From Planctomycetia bacterium (GTDB lineage Bacteria; Planctomycetota; Planctomycetia; Pirellulales; UBA1268), in NCBI GenBank assembly GCA_009926295.1, contig RFPF01000125.1:1-8276 (forward strand): a stretch of DNA of 8,276 nucleotides. Direction: 5' to 3'. Under the pieces are notes generated by a model. It had not been told where the DNA came from, did not search any database, and saw nothing but the letters and a program-made list of their open reading frames with translations. Positions 1 to 6,050 of this stretch are shown piece after piece; the stretch's first letter is position 1; every line of letters begins with the position of its first letter. The position numbers and the translations under genes are program-made.

Positions 1-854
1 CCGTGCTCGGCGTGGGTCCGGCGTTCATTGCCCGCGGCGCGTTCTCGTTCGTAGCGCACCAGCCGCTTTCGGCGGGAGACGACAACCCGTGGACACTGCT
101 CCGCCGGCCGCCCGGCAACGGCCCGATTCCCGCGATTCTCGACCAGGCCACGGCGCAGTGGGCGCTCAAGGTGGGCGGCGTGGGGGCGCGGTTCGCGGTG
201 CCCGACGACGACGGCATCGCCGTCGAGTATGAGATCGCAGGCCTGCTCGCGCCGGGCATCCTGCAGGGCTATGTGCTGGTCGCAGAGGAGGCCTTCGAGA
301 AGGTCTATCCTCGGCGGTCGGGATACGGGCTCGCGTTGCTCGGTGGCCGCGGTGACGCAGTCGCCGCGTCGCCCGCCGACCTCGAACGGCGGGCTGCGGC
401 GGTGTGGGCCGATGCCGGCGTGCTCGTCGAGCCTGCGCTCGCGCGCCTCGCGCGGCTCGCGGCGGTGCAGAACACGTTCCTGGCAGGCTTCCAGACGCTT
501 GGCCTGCTCGGGCTGCTGCTGGGCACGGCCGGCGTGGCCGCCGTACAGGCGCAGGGCGTGCTCGAGCGGCTCGGGCAGTTCGGCCTGCTCGGAGCGCTGG
601 GATTCTCCGCGCATCGCGTGCGTTGGCTCATCGTCGCCGAAGCGATCCTGCTCGTCGGCGCGGGCCTCGCGGCCGGTGTCGCGGCGGGTCTGATTCCCTT
701 GGCCCCATCGCTCGCGGCCGGACGGGCTGCCTTGCCGACGTGGTGGATCGCGGTCACGTGCGGGCTCACGCTCGCCGCTGCGGCCGGCGCGGGAATGGTC
801 GCCGCGCGGCAGGCCACGCGGGTGAGCCCCCGGGATGCCCTGCGCTCCGCCTGA
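1..854 (+). CDS. ABC transporter permease, MacB/FtsX family (3' part only)
   Basis: The reading frame is open from the left edge and ends at TGA 852-854, so only the C-terminal 280 or so residues are present; the GTG at position 3 is not a credible start because family members are much longer. Counting from that GTG, residues 1 to about 150 look like the extracytoplasmic domain (ILDQATAQWAL, then YEIAGLLAPGILQG, similar to MacB-type periplasmic domains). Three hydrophobic segments follow at about 158-183, 207-235 and 247-268. The segment VLERLGQFGLLGALGFS lies between the first two and matches the conserved cytoplasmic loop of FtsX permeases; the tail ARQATRVSPRDALRSA is also typical. Such permeases work with an ATPase partner in lipoprotein or peptide transport or in envelope signalling. 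The ATPase gene and the substrate cannot be seen. A hairpin with a T-rich tail directly follows the stop, suggesting this is the last gene of its operon. The family call is firm; the role is not. Confidence 0.85.
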   Translation, partial: VLGVGPAFIARGAFSFVAHQPLSAGDDNPWTLLRRPPGNGPIPAILDQATAQWALKVGGVGARFAVPDDDGIAVEYEIAGLLAPGILQGYVLVAEEAFEKVYPRRSGYGLALLGGRGDAVAASPADLERRAAAVWADAGVLVEPALARLARLAAVQNTFLAGFQTLGLLGLLLGTAGVAAVQAQGVLERLGQFGLLGALGFSAHRVRWLIVAEAILLVGAGLAAGVAAGLIPLAPSLAAGRAALPTWWIAVTCGLTLAAAAGAGMVAARQATRVSPRDALRSA

Positions 855-857
855 CGG

Positions 858-890
858 GGCCATTCAGATCCTGAATTGCCTTTGTGTTTT
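858..890 (+). terminator. Probable intrinsic terminator after the FtsX-type gene
   Basis: Four bases after the FtsX stop, ATTCAG (862-867) and CTGAAT (871-876) form a perfect 6-bp stem around a three-base loop. After one C/T mismatch, GGC (858-860) pairs with GCC (878-880). The hairpin is followed by TTTGTGTTTT (881-890), a conspicuous T-rich tract for such a GC-rich window. This fits a Rho-independent terminator that separates the FtsX gene from the heptosyltransferase. The 15-base dyad could instead be a protein-binding operator for the next gene. Confidence 0.5.
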
Positions 891-891
891 C

Positions 892-904
892 CGGGCCTGG
901 CCCG
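892..904. promoter_or_regulatory. GC-rich palindrome just upstream of the heptosyltransferase start
   Basis: CGGGCC and GGCCCG flank a single T, giving a perfect 13-base palindrome that ends 13 bases before the ATG at 918. In RNA it can fold as a 5-bp stem with a three-base loop in the place a Shine-Dalgarno site would occupy, and no clear Shine-Dalgarno sequence is visible there. TTGTGT (882-887) and TACGGT (906-911), 18 bases apart, make only a weak promoter candidate. It may be an operator, a translational control hairpin or a chance product of high GC. Confidence 0.25.
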
Positions 905-917
905 CTACGGTTGTCGC

Positions 918-1985
918 ATGCACATCGTCGTGATTCTGCCTCGCTGGGTCGGCGACCTCGTGATGTCGACGCCCCTGCTCCGCGCCGTGCGCGGGCATTT
1001 TGGCGACCGGGCCCGGATCACGGGCGTGCTCAAGCCGATGTTCGCCGAGCTGCTCGACGGCACGCCCTGGCTCGACGAGTTGGTGTTTTACGACCGCCGC
1101 AGCAAGGATCCCGCGCGACGGTTTCGCGCGGTGGCACAGAAGCTGCGGGCCGACCGGGCCGATATCGCGCTCATCGTCCCCAATTCGCTCTCGACCGCGG
1201 CGCTCGCGTTCATGGGGGGCGCGCGGCGTCGCGTCGGCTTTGCCCGCCACGGGCGGCGGCTCTTGCTCACCGACCCGCTGATCCCGCCCCGCGACGGCTT
1301 CCGGATCCGGCCCGTCTCGACCGCCGAGCATGCGATGGATCTGGCCGAACGGATCGGCGTGCCGCGGCAGCCGCTCACGCTCGAGTTGGCGACGACCGCC
1401 GCCGACGAGGCGCTCGCCGACGACGTGCTCGCGCGGCTCTTCCCGGCCCACGCCCCGGCTGCGCCGCTCATCGTGTTCAACGACAACGGCGCGTTCGGCC
1501 CCTCGAAGTCTTGGGGGAGCGAGAAGTTCGCAGCGCTCGGTCGCTGGCTTGCCGAGCGAGTGCCGGGCGTGCGCGTGCTCGTCCATTGTGGCCCCGGCGA
1601 CCGCGACGACGCTCGGGCCATCGAACGCCAGGCCGGGCTGCCGGCCGTGCGCAGTCTCGCCGACGAAGCCGCCCTCCCCTTTGGACTGGCCAAGGCGGTG
1701 ATCCGGCGGTCGGATGCCGTCGTTACCACCGACAGCGGCCCGCGGCACATCGCCGCCGCATTCCGCCGCCCCACGATCGTGCTTCACGGGTCGATGGACC
1801 CAAGATTGAGCCGGTCGGAGGAGCCGCGGCTCGTGGAACTGCGGCTCGACCTCCCCTGCTCCCCCTGCGGCGAGCGCACCTGCCCGCTTGGCCACCACGA
1901 TTGCATGCGGCTGCTGGCGGTGGATGATGTGGGTCGGTCCGTGATCGCGCTTCTCGAGGAGAATTCCCGATGTTGCAGTTCCTGA
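918..1985 (+). CDS. Glycosyltransferase family 9, ADP-heptose:LPS heptosyltransferase-like (WaaF type)
   Basis: This 355-residue protein is a typical length for a GT9 heptosyltransferase, a cytoplasmic GT-B enzyme that transfers heptose from ADP-heptose to the lipopolysaccharide inner core. The start at 918 places the hallmark N-terminal segment LPRWVGDLVMSTPLLRAV at the very beginning. Further family features are RVGFARHGRRLLLTDPL in the N-terminal domain, FGPSKSWGSEKFAALGRWL opening the C-terminal domain, and the nucleotide-sugar site TTDSGPRHIAAA with Asp272 and His278. The C-terminal cysteine-rich block LPCSPCGERTCPLGHHDCM is typical of WaaF-like proteins. Acceptor and exact sugar cannot be read from sequence, so no gene symbol is given. 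The last 16 bases overlap the next gene, which indicates cotranscription and translational coupling. An in-frame upstream TTG at 876 is unlikely because it falls in the terminator hairpin. No clear Shine-Dalgarno precedes 918. Confidence 0.9.
   Translation: MHIVVILPRWVGDLVMSTPLLRAVRGHFGDRARITGVLKPMFAELLDGTPWLDELVFYDRRSKDPARRFRAVAQKLRADRADIALIVPNSLSTAALAFMGGARRRVGFARHGRRLLLTDPLIPPRDGFRIRPVSTAEHAMDLAERIGVPRQPLTLELATTAADEALADDVLARLFPAHAPAAPLIVFNDNGAFGPSKSWGSEKFAALGRWLAERVPGVRVLVHCGPGDRDDARAIERQAGLPAVRSLADEAALPFGLAKAVIRRSDAVVTTDSGPRHIAAAFRRPTIVLHGSMDPRLSRSEEPRLVELRLDLPCSPCGERTCPLGHHDCMRLLAVDDVGRSVIALLEENSRCCSS
1956..1961 (+). promoter_or_regulatory. Ribosome binding site GAGGAG for the DMT-like gene
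   Basis: GAGGAG lies inside the end of the heptosyltransferase gene, eight bases before the ATG at 1970. It supports that ATG as the true start although it lies 16 bases inside the preceding gene, and so supports translational coupling of the pair. Confidence 0.6.
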
Positions 1986-2998
1986 GTCTCGTCGGTGCGA
2001 TCGCGCTGACGGCCGTGTGCTGGGGTGTCTATGGCCCCGTGCTGCACTTCGGCCGCGAGGCGATGCATTCGAGCCTGAGGCCGTTCATGTGCGTGGGCCT
2101 TGCCTATTTCCTGATCGCCGTGCTCGCGCCGCTCGCGCTGCTCGCCCGCGGCGGGGAGCGGGGCGCGTGGTCGGCCAAGGGCGTGCTCTGGAGCCTGCTC
2201 GCCGGCACGGCCGGGGCGCTCGGCGCCCTCGGCGTGATCCTGGCGCTGGGCTTCGGTGGCAAGCCGATCTACGTGATGCCGCTCGTGTTCGGCGGGGCGC
2301 CCGTCGTCAACACGCTGCTCACGGCGTTCATGAACAAGGCGTTCGACCAGCTCAAGGCCCCGTTTCTCGCGGGGCTGATCCTCGTCGTGCTCGGGGCCGT
2401 GACCGTGCTCGTGTTCAAGCCGCAGCCGCAGCCCCACACGCCCCCGGCCGCCGCGGCAGCCGCCAGCGACGCCGGGCCGGAGATCGCCGCTCCGGCGAAG
2501 ACGCCCGAGCGGAAGGCGGAACGGTTCGTCGAGGTGTTGCTTGCGACGGCACTGTCGATGCTTTCCTGGGGCGCCTACGGCCCGGTGCTCCACCGCGGCC
2601 AGGGGGCGATGGGGGGCAGCCGCCTGCGGCCGCTGATCTGCATCGGCGTCGCCTACTTCCTGATCGCGGTGCTGGTGCCGCTCGCGCTTTTGGTGCCGAT
2701 GGGCGACACGGGCACGTGGGACATGCGCGGCACGCTCTGGAGCCTGGGTGCGGGATCGCTCGGCGCCTTGGGTGCGCTCGGCACGATCCTCGCCTTCGCC
2801 TGCGGAGGCAAGCCGTTCACGGTGATGCCGGTCGTCTTTGGCTGTGCGCCGGTGCTCAACACGCTGGCCACCATCGCGCTTGCACACACGCCGCCGGCGG
2901 CCGTGAGCCCGTTCTTTCTCGCCGGCATGCTGATCGTGGCCGTCGGCGCCGCGATCGTGCTCACGTTCGGCCCGCGCGGCCACGCCCCTGCGAAGTAG
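1970..2998 (+). CDS. DMT/EamA-like integral membrane protein with two near-identical five-helix halves
   Basis: This 342-residue protein has about ten predicted membrane segments: roughly residues 4-25, 39-59, 72-96, 100-121, 128-149, then 186-207, 222-242, 255-278, 283-304 and 312-333. Five plus five segments matches the drug/metabolite transporter (EamA) fold, in which an odd number of helices per half gives opposite orientations. The halves are unusually alike: WG-YGPVLH-G recurs at 18 and 200, and GGKP-x2-VMP-x-VFG-x-AP at 96 and 279. By eye about two thirds of some 100 aligned residues match. A Pro/Ala-rich linker (about 150-185) joins them. It overlaps the heptosyltransferase gene and starts at an ATG behind GAGGAG, so the two are probably cotranscribed. 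Substrate is unknown; nucleotide sugar, lipid-linked sugar or small metabolite transport are possibilities suggested only by the neighbour and fold. The family call is moderately sure; function is not assigned. Confidence 0.75.
   Translation: MLQFLSLVGAIALTAVCWGVYGPVLHFGREAMHSSLRPFMCVGLAYFLIAVLAPLALLARGGERGAWSAKGVLWSLLAGTAGALGALGVILALGFGGKPIYVMPLVFGGAPVVNTLLTAFMNKAFDQLKAPFLAGLILVVLGAVTVLVFKPQPQPHTPPAAAAAASDAGPEIAAPAKTPERKAERFVEVLLATALSMLSWGAYGPVLHRGQGAMGGSRLRPLICIGVAYFLIAVLVPLALLVPMGDTGTWDMRGTLWSLGAGSLGALGALGTILAFACGGKPFTVMPVVFGCAPVLNTLATIALAHTPPAAVSPFFLAGMLIVAVGAAIVLTFGPRGHAPAK
1979..2968 (+). repeat. Internal direct duplication within the DMT-like gene
   Basis: Positions 1979-2416 and 2525-2968 encode the two homologous five-helix halves, separated by a linker coded at 2417-2524. 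Resemblance is visible in DNA as well as protein, for example around 2022 and 2568, where the same peptide is written with mostly third-base differences. This points to duplication of a half-size gene followed by fusion. Confidence 0.8.
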
Positions 2999-3016
2999 GA
3001 CAGGCCTGAGGCTGTC
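2999..3016. terminator. Weak hairpin directly after the DMT-like stop
   Basis: GACAG (2999-3003) and CC (3005-3006) pair with GG (3010-3011) and CTGTC (3012-3016) around a three-base loop, with one bulged G. It begins right after the TAG stop but has no T tract. A second small hairpin follows, TTGCCG (3023-3028) with CGGCAA (3038-3043) around nine bases. Both are candidates for 3' end structures only. Confidence 0.25.
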
Positions 3017-3056
3017 AAAGTGTTGCCGGCTCGGTGGCGGCAAAAGTCTCGTCGCG

Positions 3057-3073
3057 TGGGCCGCAGCGGCCCA
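3057..3073. terminator. Strong palindrome between convergent genes, possible bidirectional terminator
   Basis: TGGGCCGC (3057-3064) and GCGGCCCA (3066-3073) are exact inverted repeats around one A. As RNA this gives a 7-bp, almost all-GC stem with a three-base loop, and it forms on both strands. It sits between the ends of the DMT-like gene (2998) and queE (3130), where a shared terminator or transcription block is expected. There is no T tract on either side, so a classic intrinsic terminator is not shown. Apart from this and the two weaker hairpins, the 131-base gap holds nothing I can identify. Confidence 0.4.
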
Positions 3074-3129
3074 ATGCTCCTCGAGCGTTCGCCGCCCCCC
3101 TCACCTCCCCGTTTCGGCAGGTCAGCCTG

Positions 3130-3828
3130 TCACGTGCCGCGGACCGCGCCGAACCACTCGATGTGGTGGCGGCGGGCGAGGCCGACGCCGAGTCGGGCGC
3201 ACTCGCCGGCCAGCCAGGCCGTCTTCGTGGCGAGCTCCTCCGGCATGCGAGCCTGCGGCATGAAGAGCACGCGGCGGCGATCGACGGGCTTGCCCGCCAC
3301 CTCGAGGTCGCCGACCCAGGCAAGCGCCTCGGCGATGTCGGCCACCGAGTCGATCACAAACTTGAGCTGGTAGGGAGCCGTCGCCAAGAGCCTCACGAGC
3401 ACGTCGTCGGCGCGGCGCGCGGCCTCGTGCCTGGCCTGCCAGCCTCCCGGCGTGTCGGCCGGCGGGCCCGACGTCGAGAGTTTGGGGCTGATCGACATGA
3501 GGTCGGCCGGCGCGTCGAGCCACACCGTGCCTGCCGTCTCGATCGTGACGTGCCGCCCTGCGGCCCGCAGCCGCCGGCAAAGATCGGCCACGTCGGCGAA
3601 GAGCAAGGGTTCGCCGCCGGTGACGACGACATGCTGCGGATAAAGCACGTCGACGGCCGCGAGCACGTCGGCCACGCTCTTTTCGCTCCCCTCGGGCTGC
3701 CATGACGTAAACGGCGTATCGCACCAGATGCAGCGCAGGTTGCAGCCGCTCGTGCGCACGAATGTGCTCGGCGTGCCGGCGAGCAGGCCCTCTCCCTGGA
3801 GCGATGCGTAGATTTCGGCGATGCGCAC
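3130..3828 (-). CDS. queE: 7-carboxy-7-deazaguanine synthase (radical SAM)
   Basis: QueE converts 6-carboxytetrahydropterin to 7-carboxy-7-deazaguanine using S-adenosylmethionine, a [4Fe-4S] cluster and Mg2+, in the cytoplasmic route to queuosine. The 232-residue protein opens with IAEIYASLQGEG and GTPSTFVRTSGC, followed by the cluster motif CX3CX2C (Cys29, Cys33, Cys36) in CNLRCIWCDTPFTSW. The SAM-binding TGGEP is at 70-74, and SISPKLS at 112-118 matches the family segment for substrate binding. It ends in HIEWFGAVRGT, typical of the family. The start is GTG at 3828, just before the conserved N-terminus and 17 bases after the queC stop. The frame stays open upstream through queC, but that stretch is a GC-driven shadow and not a fusion. 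It follows queC on the same strand, so queC-queE is probably one transcript that meets the DMT-like gene tail to tail. Confidence 0.93.
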   Translation of the reverse strand: MRIAEIYASLQGEGLLAGTPSTFVRTSGCNLRCIWCDTPFTSWQPEGSEKSVADVLAAVDVLYPQHVVVTGGEPLLFADVADLCRRLRAAGRHVTIETAGTVWLDAPADLMSISPKLSTSGPPADTPGGWQARHEAARRADDVLVRLLATAPYQLKFVIDSVADIAEALAWVGDLEVAGKPVDRRRVLFMPQARMPEELATKTAWLAGECARLGVGLARRHHIEWFGAVRGT

Positions 3829-3845
3829 GGGTCGGGATCCGCCGG

Positions 3846-4583
3846 TCAGGTGAAGCGAGCCAGCCGCGGATCGTGTGCTCCAGCGGCGGCGAATCCGGCC
3901 GCCCGCAACAGACACGAGTCGCAGGCGCCGCAGGGCCGGCCCGATGCGTCGGGGTCGTAGCAGCTCGTCGTCAGGCCGTAGTCGAGTCCGAGTTCGAGGC
4001 CAAGCCGGATGATCTCGGTCTTCGTGAGCGTGGCCAGCGGCGCGAGGATTTCGAGCGGCCGGCCTTCCACGCCGGCCTTCGTGGCGACTTTGGCCATCTG
4101 TGCGAAGGCGGTGATGAACTCCGGCCGGCAGTCGGGATAGCCGCTGTAGTCGATCGCATTCACGCCGATCACGAGCGCGTCGGCGTTGCGGGTTTCGGCC
4201 ATCGCCATCGCCAGCGCCAGAAACACCGTGTTGCGGGCGGGAACGTAGGTGATCGGGATCCCCTCCCCGATCGCCTGCTTGGAGCGGCCTTTGGGCACCG
4301 TCACGGCCCGGTCGACGAGCGCGCTGCCGCCGAAGGCCGCGAGATCGACCGGCAGGATCACGTGGTCGGTGATGCCGAGGGCGGCGGCCACCTCGCGGGC
4401 GCTCTCGAGCTCGCACCGGTGCCTCTGGCCATAGTCGAGCGACAACGCGGCGAGGCGGTAGCCAGCGCGGATGGCCCAGGCGGCGGCGGTGGCCGAGTCG
4501 AGCCCGCCGGAGAGGAGTACGACGGCCGCGCTTCCCGCGGCCGGCGGCGTTTCCAGAGCCGCTTTGCCCGCATCCGGTTTCAT
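3846..4583 (-). CDS. queC: 7-cyano-7-deazaguanine (preQ0) synthase
   Basis: QueC uses ATP and ammonia to turn 7-carboxy-7-deazaguanine into preQ0, the step after QueE. The 245-residue length is normal. The PP-loop ATP-binding motif SGGLDS lies at 25-30, followed by SLDYGQRHRCELESA, which is characteristic of the family. YVPARNTVFLALA and GVNAIDYSGYPDCRPEF are further family blocks. Four zinc-binding cysteines, Cys208, Cys218, Cys221 and Cys224, lie in the usual C-terminal block ending CGACDSCLLR. The ATG at 4583 is preceded by GGAAGAGAG on the minus strand, a good ribosome site. The first 18 residues are a variable Ala/Pro-rich lead-in before the core strand. queE follows 17 bases downstream. 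The start lies only 18 bases from that of queF on the other strand, so its promoter should lie within the queF coding region; TTGGCA (complement of 4649-4654) with a poor -10 at 4625-4630 is a weak candidate. Confidence 0.95.
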   Translation of the reverse strand: MKPDAGKAALETPPAAGSAAVVLLSGGLDSATAAAWAIRAGYRLAALSLDYGQRHRCELESAREVAAALGITDHVILPVDLAAFGGSALVDRAVTVPKGRSKQAIGEGIPITYVPARNTVFLALAMAMAETRNADALVIGVNAIDYSGYPDCRPEFITAFAQMAKVATKAGVEGRPLEILAPLATLTKTEIIRLGLELGLDYGLTTSCYDPDASGRPCGACDSCLLRAAGFAAAGAHDPRLARFT

Positions 4584-4601
4584 GGCACACTCTCTTCCAT
4601 C
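4584..4601. promoter_or_regulatory. 18-base divergent gap between queC and queF
   Basis: The two start codons face away from each other with 18 bases between them. On the minus strand the gap carries the queC ribosome site GGAAGAGAG. On the plus strand it is pyrimidine-rich and offers queF no Shine-Dalgarno sequence. The gap is too short to hold two promoters or a riboswitch, so each promoter must lie in the opposite gene. TTGCCC (4564-4569) and CACACT (4586-4591), spaced by 16, would start transcription just before the queF ATG and give a nearly leaderless messenger; this match is weak. Confidence 0.4.
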
Positions 4602-4991
4602 ATGAGCCAGACACTGCCACGTCCATCACGCGACCAGCTGGAGACGTTTGCCAACCAGTTCCCCGGTCGCGACTATCTCATCGAGATCGTCTGCCCGGAG
4701 TTCACGTCGATGTGCCCGAAGACCGGCCAGCCCGATTTCGGCACGCTCACGTTTCGCTACGTCGCCGACGCACTGTGCGTGGAACTCAAGAGCCTCAAAT
4801 TGTATCTCCAGGCGTTCCGCAACGAAGGCATCTTCTACGAGAACGTGACCAACCGCATCCTCGACGATCTCGTAGCCGTGCTCAAGCCGCGGCGGATGAC
4901 GCTCGTGGCCCACTTCACGCCCCGCGGCGGCATCAGCTCCCGGATCGTCGTGTCGCATCCATCGGGCGACCACATGCCGGCCGCCGGCTGA
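4602..4991 (+). CDS. queF: NADPH-dependent 7-cyano-7-deazaguanine reductase (type I, short)
   Basis: QueF reduces the nitrile of preQ0 to the aminomethyl group of preQ1, the base then inserted into tRNA. The 129-residue protein is a single-domain type I QueF of the T-fold superfamily, with a shorter N-terminus than Bacillus QueF. The segment CPEFTSMCPKTGQPDFGTL carries the catalytic Cys38, which forms the thioimide, and Asp45, the proton donor. ELKSLKLY at 61-68 is the QueF signature motif that distinguishes the family from GTP cyclohydrolase I. Glu80 in FRNEGIFYE corresponds to the substrate-binding glutamate; the preceding residue is Tyr where Bacillus has His. FTPRGGIS near the end is also typical. 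The ATG at 4602 is favoured because the conserved core starts soon after and upstream codons would run into queC antisense. No Shine-Dalgarno is visible. The next plus-strand gene begins 45 bases later and may be cotranscribed. Confidence 0.95.
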   Translation: MSQTLPRPSRDQLETFANQFPGRDYLIEIVCPEFTSMCPKTGQPDFGTLTFRYVADALCVELKSLKLYLQAFRNEGIFYENVTNRILDDLVAVLKPRRMTLVAHFTPRGGISSRIVVSHPSGDHMPAAG

Positions 4992-5036
4992 TCCGCCCCC
5001 GTCCGAGTATCCCCCGCCCGAAAGGCTGCTTCCTCC

Positions 5037-6050
5037 ATGGCAAAGACCGCGCCCGTCCTCCTCTCCGCCCTCGCCGACGAGGCGGCGTTTCACCTCACGG
5101 CCGTCGAGCAGTTCTCCGCCCTCGCCGCCCTCGGGCTTGAGTACTACAGCCTCCGCCACATCGACGTGGGCAAGGGCGTGAAGAACGTGATGAAGCTCAC
5201 GCTGCCCGAGATCCAGAAGCTCCGGCACCTCGAGGATGAATACGGCCTCAACGTGGCGTCGATCGCCTCCCCGATCGGCAAGGTGAAGCTCGTCGACAAG
5301 GCCGACGGCACGAAGAATGTCTACATGCCGTTCAAGCAGTATCTCGCCAAGGACGTCGCGCGGGCCTGCGAACTTGCCCACGCCTTCGAGACGAAACTGA
5401 TCCGCGGCTTTTCCTTCTATCCGCCGAAGGGCGCGAAGCCCGAGGCGTATCTGGAAGAGGCGGCCGACCGGCTGGGGCGGATTGCGGAGGCCTGCCACCG
5501 CTCGGATCTCACGTTCGGCCTCGAGGTGGAGGCGAATCTCGTCGGCCAGACGGGCATGCTCCTGGCGGAGATCCATCGTCGCGTGAACCACCCCGCCCTC
5601 GTGCTCGTGTTCGACGCCGCGAACCTCACCGTGCAGGGCTATTCCACCGCGGAGGTCTACCGCGAGTGGGAGGCGATGAAGCCGGGGCTCGGCTGGGTGC
5701 ATGTCAAGGACTACCGGAAGGTGTCGGGCAAGGCCCGCGGCCGACACGTGGAGGAGGACTCGCTCGCGAACTTCGTCCCGGCCGACATCGGGGCGGGCGG
5801 CCACGACAAGATCCTGGCGGACCTCAAGACGATGCTGCCGGCGCTCTCGAAGAGGCTGGAGAAGCGGGGCATTCCCGGCGTGTTCGTCGACCTCGAACCC
5901 CACGTGCGCGGCGGTGGGCAGTTTGGCGGCACGAGCGGTCCAGACGGAATGGGGATCGCCCTGCGGGCTCTGTGCCGCGTGCTCGACAAGGCGGCGGTCG
6001 CCTATCATCTCAGGGACTTCGACGATCTCCTCGCGGCCAGAGGTTTATGA
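5037..6050 (+). CDS. TIM-barrel sugar phosphate isomerase/epimerase-like protein
   Basis: This 337-residue protein has the layout of the xylose isomerase-like TIM barrel (AP endonuclease 2 superfamily), whose bacterial members isomerise or epimerise sugars or cyclitols with a divalent metal. The expected metal ligands are present in order: Glu163 (or Glu165) in FGLEVEANL, Asp193 in VFDAANL, His222 in WVHVKDY, and Glu287 in VDLEPHVRGGGQFGG. The opening LSALADEAAFHLTAVEQFSALAALGLEYYSLRHI fits the first barrel strand and helix. The segment EPHVRGGGQFGGTSGPDGMG is richer in glycine than usual. There is no signal peptide, so it is probably cytoplasmic. The ATG at 5037 follows AAAGG at 5021-5025. 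It is coupled to the next gene by an ATGA overlap (6047-6050), which suggests the two proteins are made together and may act in one pathway. Substrate is unknown; the superfamily call is firm, an enzyme activity is not. Confidence 0.8.
   Translation: MAKTAPVLLSALADEAAFHLTAVEQFSALAALGLEYYSLRHIDVGKGVKNVMKLTLPEIQKLRHLEDEYGLNVASIASPIGKVKLVDKADGTKNVYMPFKQYLAKDVARACELAHAFETKLIRGFSFYPPKGAKPEAYLEEAADRLGRIAEACHRSDLTFGLEVEANLVGQTGMLLAEIHRRVNHPALVLVFDAANLTVQGYSTAEVYREWEAMKPGLGWVHVKDYRKVSGKARGRHVEEDSLANFVPADIGAGGHDKILADLKTMLPALSKRLEKRGIPGVFVDLEPHVRGGGQFGGTSGPDGMGIALRALCRVLDKAAVAYHLRDFDDLLAARGL

Noticed and set aside
864..3043. Long minus-strand open frames at 864-1898 and 1784-3043
   Set aside because: They are antisense to the heptosyltransferase and the DMT-like gene, are Arg/His/Glu-rich without motifs, and such open frames are common opposite GC-rich genes.
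3829..4590. In-frame upstream extension of queE on the minus strand that would make a 486-residue fusion protein
   Set aside because: It runs through queC in another frame, is rich in Arg and Gly without any domain pattern, and complete QueE homology begins at the GTG at 3828.
3762..4601. In-frame upstream extension of queF on the plus strand
   Set aside because: It lies antisense to queC and queE, has no recognisable domain, and the QueF family core begins just after the ATG at 4602.
4584..4601. A preQ1 riboswitch controlling queF or queC
   Set aside because: Only 18 bases separate the start codons, less than even the smallest preQ1 aptamer plus expression platform, and no matching stem or A-rich tail is seen.
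5666..6046. In-frame upstream extension of the radical SAM gene
   Set aside because: It overlaps the TIM-barrel gene in a different frame with a low-complexity Arg/Gly-rich translation; the ATGA overlap at 6047 is the natural start.
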